A DNA stretch of 53,097 nt. Source: Spirochaetes bacterium ADurb.Bin133. Lineage in GTDB: Bacteria > Spirochaetota > GWE2-31-10 > MWDO01. Position 1 is the first letter of the stretch; every line of letters begins with the position of its first letter. This document shows, one piece after another, positions 7,997-16,743 of this stretch. Under the pieces are notes generated by a model, which did not search any database, had not been told where the DNA came from, and was given only the letters and a program-made list of their open reading frames with translations. The stretch is from positions 1 to 53,097 of the forward strand of contig MWDO01000016.1 in assembly GCA_002070605.1 (NCBI GenBank), read 5' to 3'. Made by a program: the position numbers and the translations under genes.

Positions 7997-9550
7997 TTAT
8001 CTTCCCGACTTATTCGATAGTTTTTGAAGAGCTTCAAGATGCTCTTTCTTCTCCTCTATCATTTTATCGGTTAGACGCCAGCTCCAATTGTGAACTCCGC
8101 TTGTTCCGGGCGTATTCATTCGCGACTCGGAGGTTAACCCCAATACGTCCTGCATTAAGAAAACAACCCATTTTGCTTCGGAATTCAGCAATTTTTCTTC
8201 AATTTTAAGAGTTAATTCGTTTAACGAATCCGACCACTCAATTTTATTTTTTATTCCCAAATATTTTAGTATGTCGTTTTGAGCTTTTTCGTTCTGGCTA
8301 AAAAACCATCCGTGAATTACGTCGTTATCGTGAGTTCCGGGGTAAGCTACGCAGTTATAAATATAATTTTCCGGCAAATACGGAGCTTTAGAATTATCTT
8401 GTACGACTCCCTGCGCGTCGGTAAAAGTTCCTTTATTAAACGGCGCGAACTCAAATATCCTCATCCCCGGAAATTCAAAATAATCTCTTAATTCTTCAAC
8501 TTCCTTAGTGATTATTCCCAAATCCTCGGCTATAATAGCCGTTTTAAGTCTTTCAGCCCCGATCTCCTTTTTTATACTGTTAAACAACTCTTTGCCGGGA
8601 GCTTTAACCCATCTACCGTTTATTGCAGTCTGTTCGCCGTATTTTACTTCCCAATACGACTCAAATCCTCTAAAATGATCTATTCTTATACAATCGACAA
8701 GCTTCAATAAATGAGCTATTCTCTTTTTCCACCAATCAAAATCGTTTCTTATCATAACGTCCCATTTGTAATGCGGACTTCCCCACAATTGTCCGGTTTT
8801 TGAGAAATAATCCGGCGGAACTCCGGTTACAATAGTAGGTTTACCATTTGAATCCAGATGAAATAGATTTTGATTAGCCCAAACGTCTGAACTATCGTAA
8901 GCGACGAATATCGGAGCGTCTCCGATAATCATAATTCCGTTGTCGTTTGCGTATTTTTTAAATTTGGTCCACTGTTCGTAGAATTCCCACTGTAAAAATT
9001 TATAAAATTCAGCGTCGTCCAATATCTCTTTGGATAACTCAGATAAATTTTTTCTTAAACGCAGATCTTCTTCCCATATATCCCACGAAGCGCCGTTTTT
9101 ACTATCTTTTATAGCCATAAATATAGCGTAATCGTTTAGCCAAAATCCGTTATCCCTGCAAAATTTTTCATAGCTATCGGGAGGCGATAATTTTATAAAC
9201 CTTTTATACGCTATCCTTAAAATTTTAAAGTTGTGTACGTATATCCCGCCGTAATCCACTCTATCGGGTTCAAATTTTGGATAGTCTTCTAAATCCGATT
9301 CCTTGAGATACCCCTTTTCAATAAGTTTGTCAAAACTTATTATATAAGGCGTTCCGGCAAACGCGGAAAAAGAAGAGTATGGGGAATCGGCATATCCGGT
9401 AGGATTTAGCGGAAGAATTTGAAGGATTTTCTGCCCGTATCGCTTTAACAAATCTATAATTTTGTAAGCCCCCTCTCCCAAATCTCCGCAACCGTATTTT
9501 CCCGGAAACGATGTAGGATGAATCAAAATACCGCTCATTTTCTTATTCAA
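7997..9550 (-). CDS. malQ: 4-alpha-glucanotransferase (amylomaltase)
   Basis: GH77 enzyme that transfers alpha-1,4-glucan segments between maltodextrins in the cytoplasm. The 517 residues show HPTSFPGKYGCGDLG, LPLNPTGYADSPYSSFSAF, IIGDAPIFVAYDSSDVW, TGVPPDYFSKTGQLWGSP, the nucleophile region RIDHFRGF (Asp291), the acid/base IAEDLG (Glu342) and GTHDND (Asp408). There is no signal peptide. It would process maltodextrins released by the surface amylase at 19.3-26 kb. It lies between the FHA gene (38 bases upstream) and rpe. Confidence 0.96.
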   Translation of the reverse strand: MNKKMSGILIHPTSFPGKYGCGDLGEGAYKIIDLLKRYGQKILQILPLNPTGYADSPYSSFSAFAGTPYIISFDKLIEKGYLKESDLEDYPKFEPDRVDYGGIYVHNFKILRIAYKRFIKLSPPDSYEKFCRDNGFWLNDYAIFMAIKDSKNGASWDIWEEDLRLRKNLSELSKEILDDAEFYKFLQWEFYEQWTKFKKYANDNGIMIIGDAPIFVAYDSSDVWANQNLFHLDSNGKPTIVTGVPPDYFSKTGQLWGSPHYKWDVMIRNDFDWWKKRIAHLLKLVDCIRIDHFRGFESYWEVKYGEQTAINGRWVKAPGKELFNSIKKEIGAERLKTAIIAEDLGIITKEVEELRDYFEFPGMRIFEFAPFNKGTFTDAQGVVQDNSKAPYLPENYIYNCVAYPGTHDNDVIHGWFFSQNEKAQNDILKYLGIKNKIEWSDSLNELTLKIEEKLLNSEAKWVVFLMQDVLGLTSESRMNTPGTSGVHNWSWRLTDKMIEEKKEHLEALQKLSNKSGR

Positions 9551-9588
9551 GTTACGCTCCTTAACAATTAAGATTAATATATTTTTTT

Positions 9589-9972
9589 TTAATTATCGCT
9601 TTTTTCTTCAAGAAAAAATCTCAAAATGGTTTTGCCCATCGTTATTCTGTCGCCGTAAGTCAATTGGATTTTCTTTTTTAGCTCTTTACCATTAATAAAG
9701 GTCGAATTTGTCGACAGCAAGTCTTCAATAAAAAACTTCTCGTTTTCGTCGACGGTTATCCTGCAATGCTCTTTGCTTATCAACGGATCTTTTATGATAA
9801 AATCGCAACCGTTTCCTCTCCCTATGACCGAGTCGCGCGACCCGACAACAAAGGATGCTCCTAAAAAATTTGAGGATAAAACCAACAATACCCCCTTTTT
9901 AGATAATCGAGATGAAAATTGAATTTTACTAATATTATTAACTTCCGTATTTAAAGTATCGCATTCAACCAT
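9589..9972 (-). CDS. FHA-domain phosphothreonine-binding protein
   Basis: 127 residues with a C-terminal FHA fold: the loop VIGRGNGCDFII, then LISKEHCRI, then LSTNSTFINGKEL, the three conserved segments of phosphothreonine readers. About 45 residues precede the fold. It has no catalytic domain, so it probably acts as an adaptor for a Ser/Thr kinase encoded elsewhere. It is first in a minus-strand run with malQ and rpe, which may mean phosphorylation-dependent control of carbon use. That link is inference. Confidence 0.88.
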   Translation of the reverse strand: MVECDTLNTEVNNISKIQFSSRLSKKGVLLVLSSNFLGASFVVGSRDSVIGRGNGCDFIIKDPLISKEHCRITVDENEKFFIEDLLSTNSTFINGKELKKKIQLTYGDRITMGKTILRFFLEEKSDN

Positions 9973-10134
9973 AATTATTGCGCTCGCTTTAGGTAAATCA
10001 TAAATTAAACTAAATAATTTGTCAAATTTAATTTAAAATAATATTTTTATATAAGTTTTATTGATTTTTATTTAAAAAAAAACTATATAATAGGAAGCGC
10101 TCGGAAAATTTTATAAAGGATTTAGATTATATCT

Positions 10135-11424
10135 ATGGATAAAAATAAACAGGTTGTTTCTTTAAACGTCTTTAACGCTTTAAAATCTAAATATTTATCT
10201 TTAAATAAAAAAACAAACATGTTGTCTCTTGGCTTTAAAAAAAGCAGAAGCGCATTTAAAAGATTGTTGAGAGACTACGTTATTTTAAAGAAAAAATATC
10301 TGATTATGAGGAAGTATTCCACTAAAAAAGTAAACGAACTGATAGAAAAAATTAACAGAGAAAACTATCAGATTGTCTTAGATCACAACAGGAAATTGCT
10401 AAAAATCTCGCAGGAGTTTTTATCCGAAATAGAAATGGATAACGCAGAATTTGCGCAGTCCTTTTATATAGATATTTTATTTGAGAAATTTCTCCCGCAA
10501 ATAGATTCAAGCGTTAATGTCGCCGATATCGAGCCGTTTAAATTTCCGATAATGATAAAAAACTATCAGTTTGAAGAAGAACATATTCACCCATATTTAT
10601 ATTTTAACATATCGGGTAAAATAAAATACGACTCCAAAAATAAAAGATATTTATACTTTCTAAACGCCGAAAATGTCTCAGCTTCGGTTGAGTTAAGTTA
10701 TTTCCAAAAAACGGATACTTTGATTACTACTCTTTCAGTAACAAACTTTAACTTAATGAAAGCTAAAAAAACTATCGAAATGCATAAAATTATGCTTATA
10801 TTTTTGACTTGCTCTATAATTGAAGAATATAACAAAGAGACGTCTAAACATTTACAGCAAATTAGGACTATTACCACATATCTCACTGCGGAATGTAAAA
10901 GGCTTGGATTGATAAAACCCGATAATTACGATATTGAAGAATACGTCAAAGATATTAATTATACCTCCGTTTTACACGACATCGGAAAGGTCGGAATTCC
11001 AAATGAAATACTTACGAAAGGGATGGCGCTTACCCCTGAAGAACGCAAAATAATGGAAACTCATACAAAAATCGGAGCCGAATATATACATAAAATTATC
11101 AAAGTTTTTTTGGAGGATTCGTCTTATTCCTTATATGTAGATTTTTTGAGAGTTCCTTACGAAATATGTCTTTATCACCATGAAAGATGGGACGGCTCCG
11201 GTTATCCTGAAGGACTTTCCGGCGACCTGATACCGTTAACGGCAAGAATTGTTGCCGTCGCCGATACTTACGACGCTATAAGGGCTAACAGATCTTACGA
11301 CAAATCGAGAACTCACGAGGACGCAGTAAACGTTATCAAATCCCAGGCGGGTAAACAGTTTGACCCGAACATAGTCGAAGCTTTTATGAACATTTCAAAT
11401 ATTTTATCCAAGATCGAGTATTAA
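10135..11424 (+). CDS. HD-GYP domain protein
   Basis: 429 residues. The N-terminal 130 or so are basic and coiled-coil-like (KSKYLSLNKKTNM..., KKSRSAFKRLLRDYVILKKK). The middle is a sensory-type region I do not recognise. From about residue 260 comes an HD-GYP domain: VLHDIGKVGIPN, HTKIGAEYI, HHERWDGSGYPEGL, ARIVAVADTYDA and QAGKQFDPNIVEAF. Family members usually hydrolyse c-di-GMP to GMP. The metal-binding His/Asp residues and the GYP motif are intact, so activity is plausible. No membrane segment is obvious, so it is probably cytoplasmic. It is divergent from the FHA gene. Confidence 0.92.
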   Translation: MDKNKQVVSLNVFNALKSKYLSLNKKTNMLSLGFKKSRSAFKRLLRDYVILKKKYLIMRKYSTKKVNELIEKINRENYQIVLDHNRKLLKISQEFLSEIEMDNAEFAQSFYIDILFEKFLPQIDSSVNVADIEPFKFPIMIKNYQFEEEHIHPYLYFNISGKIKYDSKNKRYLYFLNAENVSASVELSYFQKTDTLITTLSVTNFNLMKAKKTIEMHKIMLIFLTCSIIEEYNKETSKHLQQIRTITTYLTAECKRLGLIKPDNYDIEEYVKDINYTSVLHDIGKVGIPNEILTKGMALTPEERKIMETHTKIGAEYIHKIIKVFLEDSSYSLYVDFLRVPYEICLYHHERWDGSGYPEGLSGDLIPLTARIVAVADTYDAIRANRSYDKSRTHEDAVNVIKSQAGKQFDPNIVEAFMNISNILSKIEY

Positions 11425-11442
11425 GTATTAAATAAAATTTCA

Positions 11443-11470
11443 TTGATTAATATTTTATTTATGTTAGTAT
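11443..11470 (+). promoter_or_regulatory. Possible promoter before the cNMP-binding-like gene
   Basis: TTGATT (11443-11448), 16 bases, TAGTAT (11465-11470), followed 30 bases later by the ATG at 11501 with GAGG as ribosome site. Boxes are only partial matches. Confidence 0.4.
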
Positions 11471-11500
11471 GACTAAATTTTTTCAAGCGAGGTTATTAAT

Positions 11501-12241
11501 ATGGCTTATAAATTAAAAAAAGGCGTGTTTAAAGTAGATTGTAAACAACCGGGATGTCCTTTTGATTATGAATTTGAAATCAATCAAAATATCATGGGTA
11601 TTACCGAGGAAGACGTCGATTCTGAAGCAAAAAAGATCGCCAGAGATATGGCGCGAATCAAACACGATTCGGTATACGGTTCAAAACACTCTCTATTCAA
11701 TCCCACGATAAGAAAAGTATCCGGGGTGTACGAGGCTATAGGCGCCAAATCTTCAGCTATCAAATATCAATCCGAAGCCACTAAGTATAAAGAGTATAAG
11801 AAAGGGGAGATGATACTCCAAAAAGGGGACATCGCTACGACTATCTGCGAAGTAGTTAAAGGCGCCGCTTACGTCGATAAAAACAAAACGCGCGTTTATA
11901 AAGTTGGCGATAGTTTTGGAGCCGCCGCCCTTTTGGTTAATCAAACAAGAACGGCCGACATAGTCGCGGGAGAAGACGGAACGACGATCGCTTTTTACAA
12001 TCTAAAGGAGCTAAACAATAAAGATCCCAGAAAAGCTAAAGAGCTATACACGGAAGCGATGGAAGACATTTTTGGAGTAATTCAAGATATGGAACAGTTA
12101 GTTGAAAAATTAGAGAACGAGCTGGAAAAACAGACTATCATAAATCAGAATAGAAAAGAGAGAATAGACGAACTTGAAAGGTCTTTGCTTGAAACTAAAA
12201 AAGAGTTAGCTGAAATCAAAGGCGGATCTTCGTTTAAATAA
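11501..12241 (+). CDS. Cyclic-nucleotide-binding-like protein with coiled-coil tail
   Basis: 246 residues. Residues 1-90 form an unrecognised N-terminal part with two cysteines (CKQPGCPFDYEF). Residues about 95-180 resemble a cNMP-binding beta-barrel: YKKGEMILQKGDIATTICEVVKGAAYV, KVGDSFGAAALL and QTRTADIVA. The usual Gly-Glu of the phosphate cassette is replaced (FGAAALL), although Arg-Thr-Ala is present, so nucleotide binding is doubtful. The last 65 residues are a heptad coiled coil (MEQLVEKLENELEKQ...). There is no DNA-binding helix-turn-helix, so it is not a CRP-type regulator. A GAGG ribosome site is well placed. Confidence 0.8.
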   Translation: MAYKLKKGVFKVDCKQPGCPFDYEFEINQNIMGITEEDVDSEAKKIARDMARIKHDSVYGSKHSLFNPTIRKVSGVYEAIGAKSSAIKYQSEATKYKEYKKGEMILQKGDIATTICEVVKGAAYVDKNKTRVYKVGDSFGAAALLVNQTRTADIVAGEDGTTIAFYNLKELNNKDPRKAKELYTEAMEDIFGVIQDMEQLVEKLENELEKQTIINQNRKERIDELERSLLETKKELAEIKGGSSFK

Positions 12242-12243
12242 GA

Positions 12244-13020
12244 TTAATAACTATGAAGTCCGGGAAGTAATAGATTTACTCCCAAAAACGTAAAAATTGT
12301 CAATAAAAAACCAAAAACCGAAATAATAACCGTAGTTTTTATTTTGGTTTTTGCGATAATTCTTAAATGCAAGTATAAAGTATAGACTAAAAATGTTATC
12401 AAAGCAAAGGTTTCCTTAGGATCCCACCCCCAGTACCTTCCCCACGCGTTTTTAGCCCAAATTGCTCCAAATAACAGCGCGCCTATAGTAAAAATAGGAT
12501 ACCCGACGCTGATTGAATTCTTGATAATTTTCTCTATATAAACTTTTTTCTCTTCGTCTTTGGTCGCCAAATAAAAGATAGCGGCGGCAAAACCGACGGC
12601 TAAAAACGATTCGCCAATAAACGAAAGCGCTACGTGAGCCAATAGCCAGTTTGATCTTAAAGCCGGTATCGGCGGCGTAATACTATTATCCGCCAAAGGG
12701 GTAGAAGATAGCGATAGAGTTATAAACGCGATAATTGTTCCGATAAAAGTTATATATCTTGAAAAATCTTTTTTTGACGTCGCCTGATAAATAGTCGTCG
12801 CTAAGATTATTGATAAAGAGTAAAAAATCAGGGCTTCGTAAGTATTAGTTATAGCGATATATTTTATAAGAATAGAACGCCGTATTAATTCGAGCAACAA
12901 TGTTACAATTGCCGCTATATTTAAAAAAACGCTCAATTTTATCTTAAATTTTATAAATATATCGACAATCTGCGACGCTAAAGAAGCTATTATTAAACAA
13001 TATGCGCTCGTTAATATCAT
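12244..13020 (-). CDS. ccsA: Cytochrome c maturation protein CcsA/ResC-like
   Basis: 258-residue polytopic membrane protein with about eight hydrophobic segments. It carries the tryptophan-rich haem-handling motif WGRYWGWDPKE and conserved His residues in WLLAHVALSF and LYLHLRI. In System II the CcsA/ResC protein works with ResB to carry haem across the membrane and ligate it to apocytochrome c. It overlaps resB by four bases (ATGA), so the two are translationally coupled. The size is at the short end for the family. It converges on the cNMP-binding-like gene with two bases between. Confidence 0.93.
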   Translation of the reverse strand: MILTSAYCLIIASLASQIVDIFIKFKIKLSVFLNIAAIVTLLLELIRRSILIKYIAITNTYEALIFYSLSIILATTIYQATSKKDFSRYITFIGTIIAFITLSLSSTPLADNSITPPIPALRSNWLLAHVALSFIGESFLAVGFAAAIFYLATKDEEKKVYIEKIIKNSISVGYPIFTIGALLFGAIWAKNAWGRYWGWDPKETFALITFLVYTLYLHLRIIAKTKIKTTVIISVFGFLLTIFTFLGVNLLLPGLHSY

Positions 13021-13748
13021 CGTTCGCCCTCTTTTATTTTTTTATAATAAGTTAATAAAAATCCTATTCCTATTAAAATAATACCGATTAATATAAATAC
13101 ATCTCCGTTATCTTTTATAAATTTTAGTCCGGTATATTCTTCGTTAAATTCTGTAAGTCCGTAGTTATTTTGATAGACCGTTATTCCGGATATTTTTAAC
13201 GGAGAATTCACTTTTATAGATTTTTTTGTTATTTCTCCATTAGCGGATACGGATACGTTAGTTTGATAACTTTTCGGCGAACCGTCCGGATATGTCTCTT
13301 TTTCTATATCGCCGACAATAATCGTTATATCCTCCGATATTTTAATGGAGTCTCCCTCGATAGCGACTATATAATCTTCCAATCTGGTTATAGAACTTAC
13401 GACTCCGCCGACTATTATAACTAACAAGCCTATATGTATAATATCGGGACCAAAATAGAGTCTTTTAATCTTAATGTTTTTAAATATCCTGTAAACCGAA
13501 CAGTAACTTAAATTAAATACAAAAAGAAATGAAAGGAATACAAAAATAAAAGAGCGGTATATATCGTTAAGTCCCAGAAAAATTATAATATCGGAAATGC
13601 GTTTTGGATATAAGTCCGCATAAAAATCTGTTGCCTGATTTTGCGGGATAACTATTCCAAGAATAAAAAATACAATAAACAAAGAAATTAGCGCCGCTCC
13701 GAAATGTATCGAACGAAAATATTTTAAGATCTTGTTGATATTATTCAT
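13017..13748 (-). CDS. resB: ResB-like cytochrome c biogenesis protein (short)
   Basis: 243 residues with N-terminal segments SIHFGAALISLFIVFFILG and IVIPQ, a third segment DIIHIGLLVIIVGGVVSS, a periplasmic domain (DYIVAIEGDSIKI through TVYQNNYGL) and a final transmembrane helix. This order is that of ResB/Ccs1, but most members are 400-550 residues, so this is a reduced version, as seen in some Gram-negative lineages. Its stop TGA overlaps the ccsA ATG. The gene starts one base after the stop of an unknown lipoprotein gene, so the operon is likely four genes. Confidence 0.88.
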   Translation of the reverse strand: MNNINKILKYFRSIHFGAALISLFIVFFILGIVIPQNQATDFYADLYPKRISDIIIFLGLNDIYRSFIFVFLSFLFVFNLSYCSVYRIFKNIKIKRLYFGPDIIHIGLLVIIVGGVVSSITRLEDYIVAIEGDSIKISEDITIIVGDIEKETYPDGSPKSYQTNVSVSANGEITKKSIKVNSPLKISGITVYQNNYGLTEFNEEYTGLKFIKDNGDVFILIGIILIGIGFLLTYYKKIKEGER

Positions 13749-13749
13749 T

Positions 13750-14583
13750 TTATAGAGTTTGGACTCTTATTAATACCGAAATTATCGGCGAATTTGCCGA
13801 TTCGGTAAAATTAGGATTCCTGTCAATGTCGTCGGCTGAATTGTATCCCTTAGCGACAATGTAGAGATATAACCTATACGTATTAGTCGAACCTTCAGTT
13901 TTATAAGGTTTGATGTTATAATAATTGTAATAATCTATGTCGTAGAAACCTTTGAAATTTGGATCGTCTCCCCAATAAAATTGCAGAGCGTCGTATTTAC
14001 CTTCGTATTCGGCAGGATTGGGATAAATCATATCCATATAGATATAATTTCCGCTGTTATCATGCGGATTTTTTTGAGTAGCTTTATCGTTGATAACGTT
14101 ATTATGAAAACAAAACCTTACATTATCCGTTTTATCCGATAAAGTTTTGTCGATCATATCGAGAGTAACCGGTATAGTAGTATTTTTATAAAAATCGTCC
14201 ATTATAGTAAAAGGGGGATTGGGAAATCTGTATTTATTTTCCGTTGCGGGATCGGTTACCGGATAATAATCCGTGGAGAGATCTATTAATTTAGGATTGA
14301 TCGAATTATAAGGATATCTTACTATCGCCTTTTTCCTATTTTCAATTTTATCAAAATAGTAATAAACGTCGTAGCCCACAAATAAATAATAAATTCCCTG
14401 TTTTTCTTGATTATATCCCTTAAACCTTATCTCAACGCTTTCGGTATCGTTGTTAACTATTTCCAATTCTTGAGGTTCTTGAAAATACATAGAATCTTCG
14501 ATACCGCACGAGCATAGAGCGGCGATTATAATAAAAAAGATTAAAAGCGATATAAAGTAAGTGTTAAAATTCTGCTTATTCAT
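13750..14583 (-). CDS. Unknown lipoprotein in the cytochrome c maturation operon
   Basis: 277 residues with a long hydrophobic signal (SLLIFFIIIAALCSC) ending in a lipobox with Cys24 or Cys26. The mature part is Tyr/Asp-rich and predicted mostly beta. The opening ELEIVNNDTESVEIRFKGYN resembles a fibronectin-like strand pattern. I do not recognise a named family. Its stop lies one base before the resB ATG, so it is co-expressed with resB-ccsA. Whether it takes part in cytochrome assembly is unknown. Small spirochaete lipoproteins of this kind are often surface or periplasmic. Confidence 0.8.
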   Translation of the reverse strand: MNKQNFNTYFISLLIFFIIIAALCSCGIEDSMYFQEPQELEIVNNDTESVEIRFKGYNQEKQGIYYLFVGYDVYYYFDKIENRKKAIVRYPYNSINPKLIDLSTDYYPVTDPATENKYRFPNPPFTIMDDFYKNTTIPVTLDMIDKTLSDKTDNVRFCFHNNVINDKATQKNPHDNSGNYIYMDMIYPNPAEYEGKYDALQFYWGDDPNFKGFYDIDYYNYYNIKPYKTEGSTNTYRLYLYIVAKGYNSADDIDRNPNFTESANSPIISVLIRVQTL

Positions 14584-14656
14584 CTCTAAAATATAAATTA
14601 AATAACAATAATTACAATGTTTTTTACAAATTTAAGATAATAATAACAACTCCGTT

Positions 14657-15538
14657 TTAATCGTATTTAAGTTTTGGGAAAGGCGCGTTCGGAAAGTTTA
14701 GTCTTATAAAATCGTATAATTCATACGCCGCCGAAACGCTTTCAACTCCTGGTTGTAAAAAAATATCGGCGTTTTTAGGAACGAATATTTTTATCTTGTC
14801 TTTAGCAAAGTATTTATCTATACCGTCGCCGTTTTGATGGCTAGTTTTCACGATTAAATCCGGCTCCGAAGTTAATATTTCTTCAATAGAAGGGGTAGGC
14901 CAATTTTCATTGATGTTAAGAGCGAGTCTTGCTCCGGATTTTATTAGAATATCCGATATGAACGTATTTTTACCGGCCGTTACGAACGGCGGATAATATA
15001 TTTCAACAACAGCTTTAGGTTTTAAATTTTCGTCTATATTTGCAACGGCGGAGCGCATATGTTTCATTTTATTTTTCATATTTTCGACGATTCTTTTCCC
15101 TTCGTTTTCTTTGTTTACCAAAAGGGATATTTTTTCAATTTGATCGTAAATCTCGTCAAAATTCTTCGGATGAATCAGCCATACAAGTTTTTGTTTACCG
15201 ACAAGTTTCTCAAAATAAATTTTATCTTCCATAGGAACGGAATCAACCCCGATAATATGGGTCGGTTCAAGCGAAACAATTTTTTCAAAATTGAAACTAT
15301 TAAAAGCTGAAACTCTATATATTTTTCCGTCCGACGCTAGAGCGTCGATTCTATTTTCAAACTCGCATATATCCGTTACGCCGATCAAATCGTCGACGGC
15401 TCCGAGATGAATAATCATCTTTGTTATCGACGGAGCCAAAGATATAATTTTTAGTTTGCGCGAGTTGTTTATATCGTTTTTTTTACATCCAAAAAGTAAA
15501 ATCGATAAGATTAGTATTATTAAATATTTACTGCGCAT
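14657..15538 (-). CDS. BtuF-like periplasmic binding lipoprotein
   Basis: 293 residues with lipobox LLFGC (Cys18) followed by a class III metal-chelate binding fold: KIISLAPSITKMIIHLGAVDDLIGVT, FEKIVSLEPTHIIG, a long connecting helix around residues 130-170, VTAGKNTFISDILIKSGA and PSIEEILTSEPDLIV. This family captures vitamin B12, haem or ferric siderophores for an ABC importer, but no permease or ATPase lies nearby. It is 73 bases upstream of the lipoprotein-resB-ccsA genes. A haem or iron ligand would suit that context, but this is inference. Confidence 0.88.
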   Translation of the reverse strand: MRSKYLIILILSILLFGCKKNDINNSRKLKIISLAPSITKMIIHLGAVDDLIGVTDICEFENRIDALASDGKIYRVSAFNSFNFEKIVSLEPTHIIGVDSVPMEDKIYFEKLVGKQKLVWLIHPKNFDEIYDQIEKISLLVNKENEGKRIVENMKNKMKHMRSAVANIDENLKPKAVVEIYYPPFVTAGKNTFISDILIKSGARLALNINENWPTPSIEEILTSEPDLIVKTSHQNGDGIDKYFAKDKIKIFVPKNADIFLQPGVESVSAAYELYDFIRLNFPNAPFPKLKYD

Positions 15539-15687
15539 TATAATTCCAAATAATTTATTTTGAATAAGTTAGATTAAAATATAAATTGCAAATTGTCAAA
15601 AAAATATAATATTTTTGACAATTCCGATATATTGTGATAGTTTCTCCGTCAAACAAAACTATTTTATTTTAAGGGGACGATTGTTTT

Positions 15688-16206
15688 ATGAAAAGAAATT
15701 TAATAATTTTGATATTATCAATAATGTCGCTGTTTTTTGCTTATTCTTCCAATATAAAAATAGATAGGGTAGGGATAATTAATCTTGATTTGATACTGGA
15801 GACGGTATTTTCCGGAAAATCAAAGACTATGCAAGATATAAAAAAAGAAAAGAATGAGTTTGAGACGAATTTAAAAAAAATTGAAGAAAACGTTATGATT
15901 TTGAAAGAGGCTAGTTTAAAAGAAGAAGATCAGCAAAAAAAACTGATTATTGAAAAAAAAATTGAAGAGGTAACAAAGCAGTATAACGATTATTATAAAT
16001 TAAAATCTTATCAAATAGAGCAAAAAATAAAAAAAATTCAAGGACCCATAATTAAAGAAATTTACGATACCGTTAGAAAACTTTCAGAACAAGAGGGATT
16101 TACTTTAATTCTTGACGCAAAAAACGAAAGCGTATTCTATTATTCTTTTGAAGCGGATATAACTCAAAAAATAATTGATATTTTCGTAAAAAACTATGAT
16201 AACTAA
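15688..16206 (+). CDS. OmpH/Skp-like periplasmic chaperone
   Basis: 172 residues with a signal peptide (RNLIILILSIMSLFFAYSS) and no lipobox Cys. The opening strand IKIDRVGIINLDLILE, then a long charged helical hairpin rich in Lys/Glu (about 45-125), and the closing EIYDTVRKLSEQEGFTLILD are the Skp layout. These chaperones hold unfolded outer-membrane proteins in the periplasm, which implies a double-membrane cell. A TTGACA box at 15615-15620 could be its -35, but the -10 is poor. No BamA or LpxD gene is adjacent, unlike in many bacteria. Confidence 0.85.
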   Translation: MKRNLIILILSIMSLFFAYSSNIKIDRVGIINLDLILETVFSGKSKTMQDIKKEKNEFETNLKKIEENVMILKEASLKEEDQQKKLIIEKKIEEVTKQYNDYYKLKSYQIEQKIKKIQGPIIKEIYDTVRKLSEQEGFTLILDAKNESVFYYSFEADITQKIIDIFVKNYDN

Positions 16207-16276
16207 ATCTCAAAGAATAATAGTTTTTTTTTATATTTCACTTTTTTTATAAATTTTACCGCTCTTTGAATTTTTG

Positions 16277-16285
16277 TGTTATAAT
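16277..16285 (+). promoter_or_regulatory. Extended -10 promoter for the CheY-like gene
   Basis: TGTTATAAT is a perfect TGnTATAAT extended -10, 35 bases before the ATG at 16320. No good -35 box is seen at the right distance, as often with extended -10 promoters. Confidence 0.6.
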
Positions 16286-16319
16286 GTATGGTATATAGAT
16301 CTTTAAAGCGGGTTATTAT

Positions 16320-16703
16320 ATGGCTGTAAGAGTAATCATTGTCGACGATATATTTAATACTCGAGGCGCTTTGAGAGCGTTGTTAAGCGAGCGGGGATAT
16401 AACGTTGTGGGCGATTTTGAAGACGGCGTAGAAGCGCTTGATTTTTTCAAAGAAGAAAAGCCGGATTTGGCTATACTGGATTATAATCTAAACTGTACTA
16501 AAAACGGATGCGCTTATACCGGAGTCGATCTTATGAAAGATATGAGAAATATCAAACCTACCGTTAAAATAGTATTTATTTCGGCAAATGCGGAACCCGC
16601 TATCATTAAAAAAGCTATAGCTAACGGCGCGTCGGATTTTATCGGAAAACCTTTCGTTTTAAGCGAAGTTTTGGATAGAATCGGGAAAGTTATTTCTAAA
16701 TAA
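16320..16703 (+). CDS. Single-domain CheY-like response regulator
   Basis: 127 residues forming one receiver domain. The acidic pair is VDD (Asp9-Asp10), the phospho-acceptor AILDYNL gives Asp54, the switch residue lies in FISA (Ser88) and the conserved Lys in IGKPF (Lys110). An insertion after strand 3 (about residues 59-67, NCTKNGCAYTG) lengthens the usual loop next to the phosphorylation site. It has no output domain, so it should act by protein contact, as CheY does. The lipoprotein gene at 16744 follows by 40 bases, but common transcription is uncertain. Confidence 0.93.
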   Translation: MAVRVIIVDDIFNTRGALRALLSERGYNVVGDFEDGVEALDFFKEEKPDLAILDYNLNCTKNGCAYTGVDLMKDMRNIKPTVKIVFISANAEPAIIKKAIANGASDFIGKPFVLSEVLDRIGKVISK

Positions 16704-16743
16704 TAAAATTATTTATAATATAAATCCGGAGGTTTTATAATTT

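Noticed and set aside
13017-13019. TGA read as tryptophan genome-wide (code 4)
   Set aside because: resB, the tlpA-like gene and dinG all end at TGA in sensible places. The tlpA-like stop is directly before a terminator, and reading through dinG would run into repeat copy D. No other gene contains an internal TGA.
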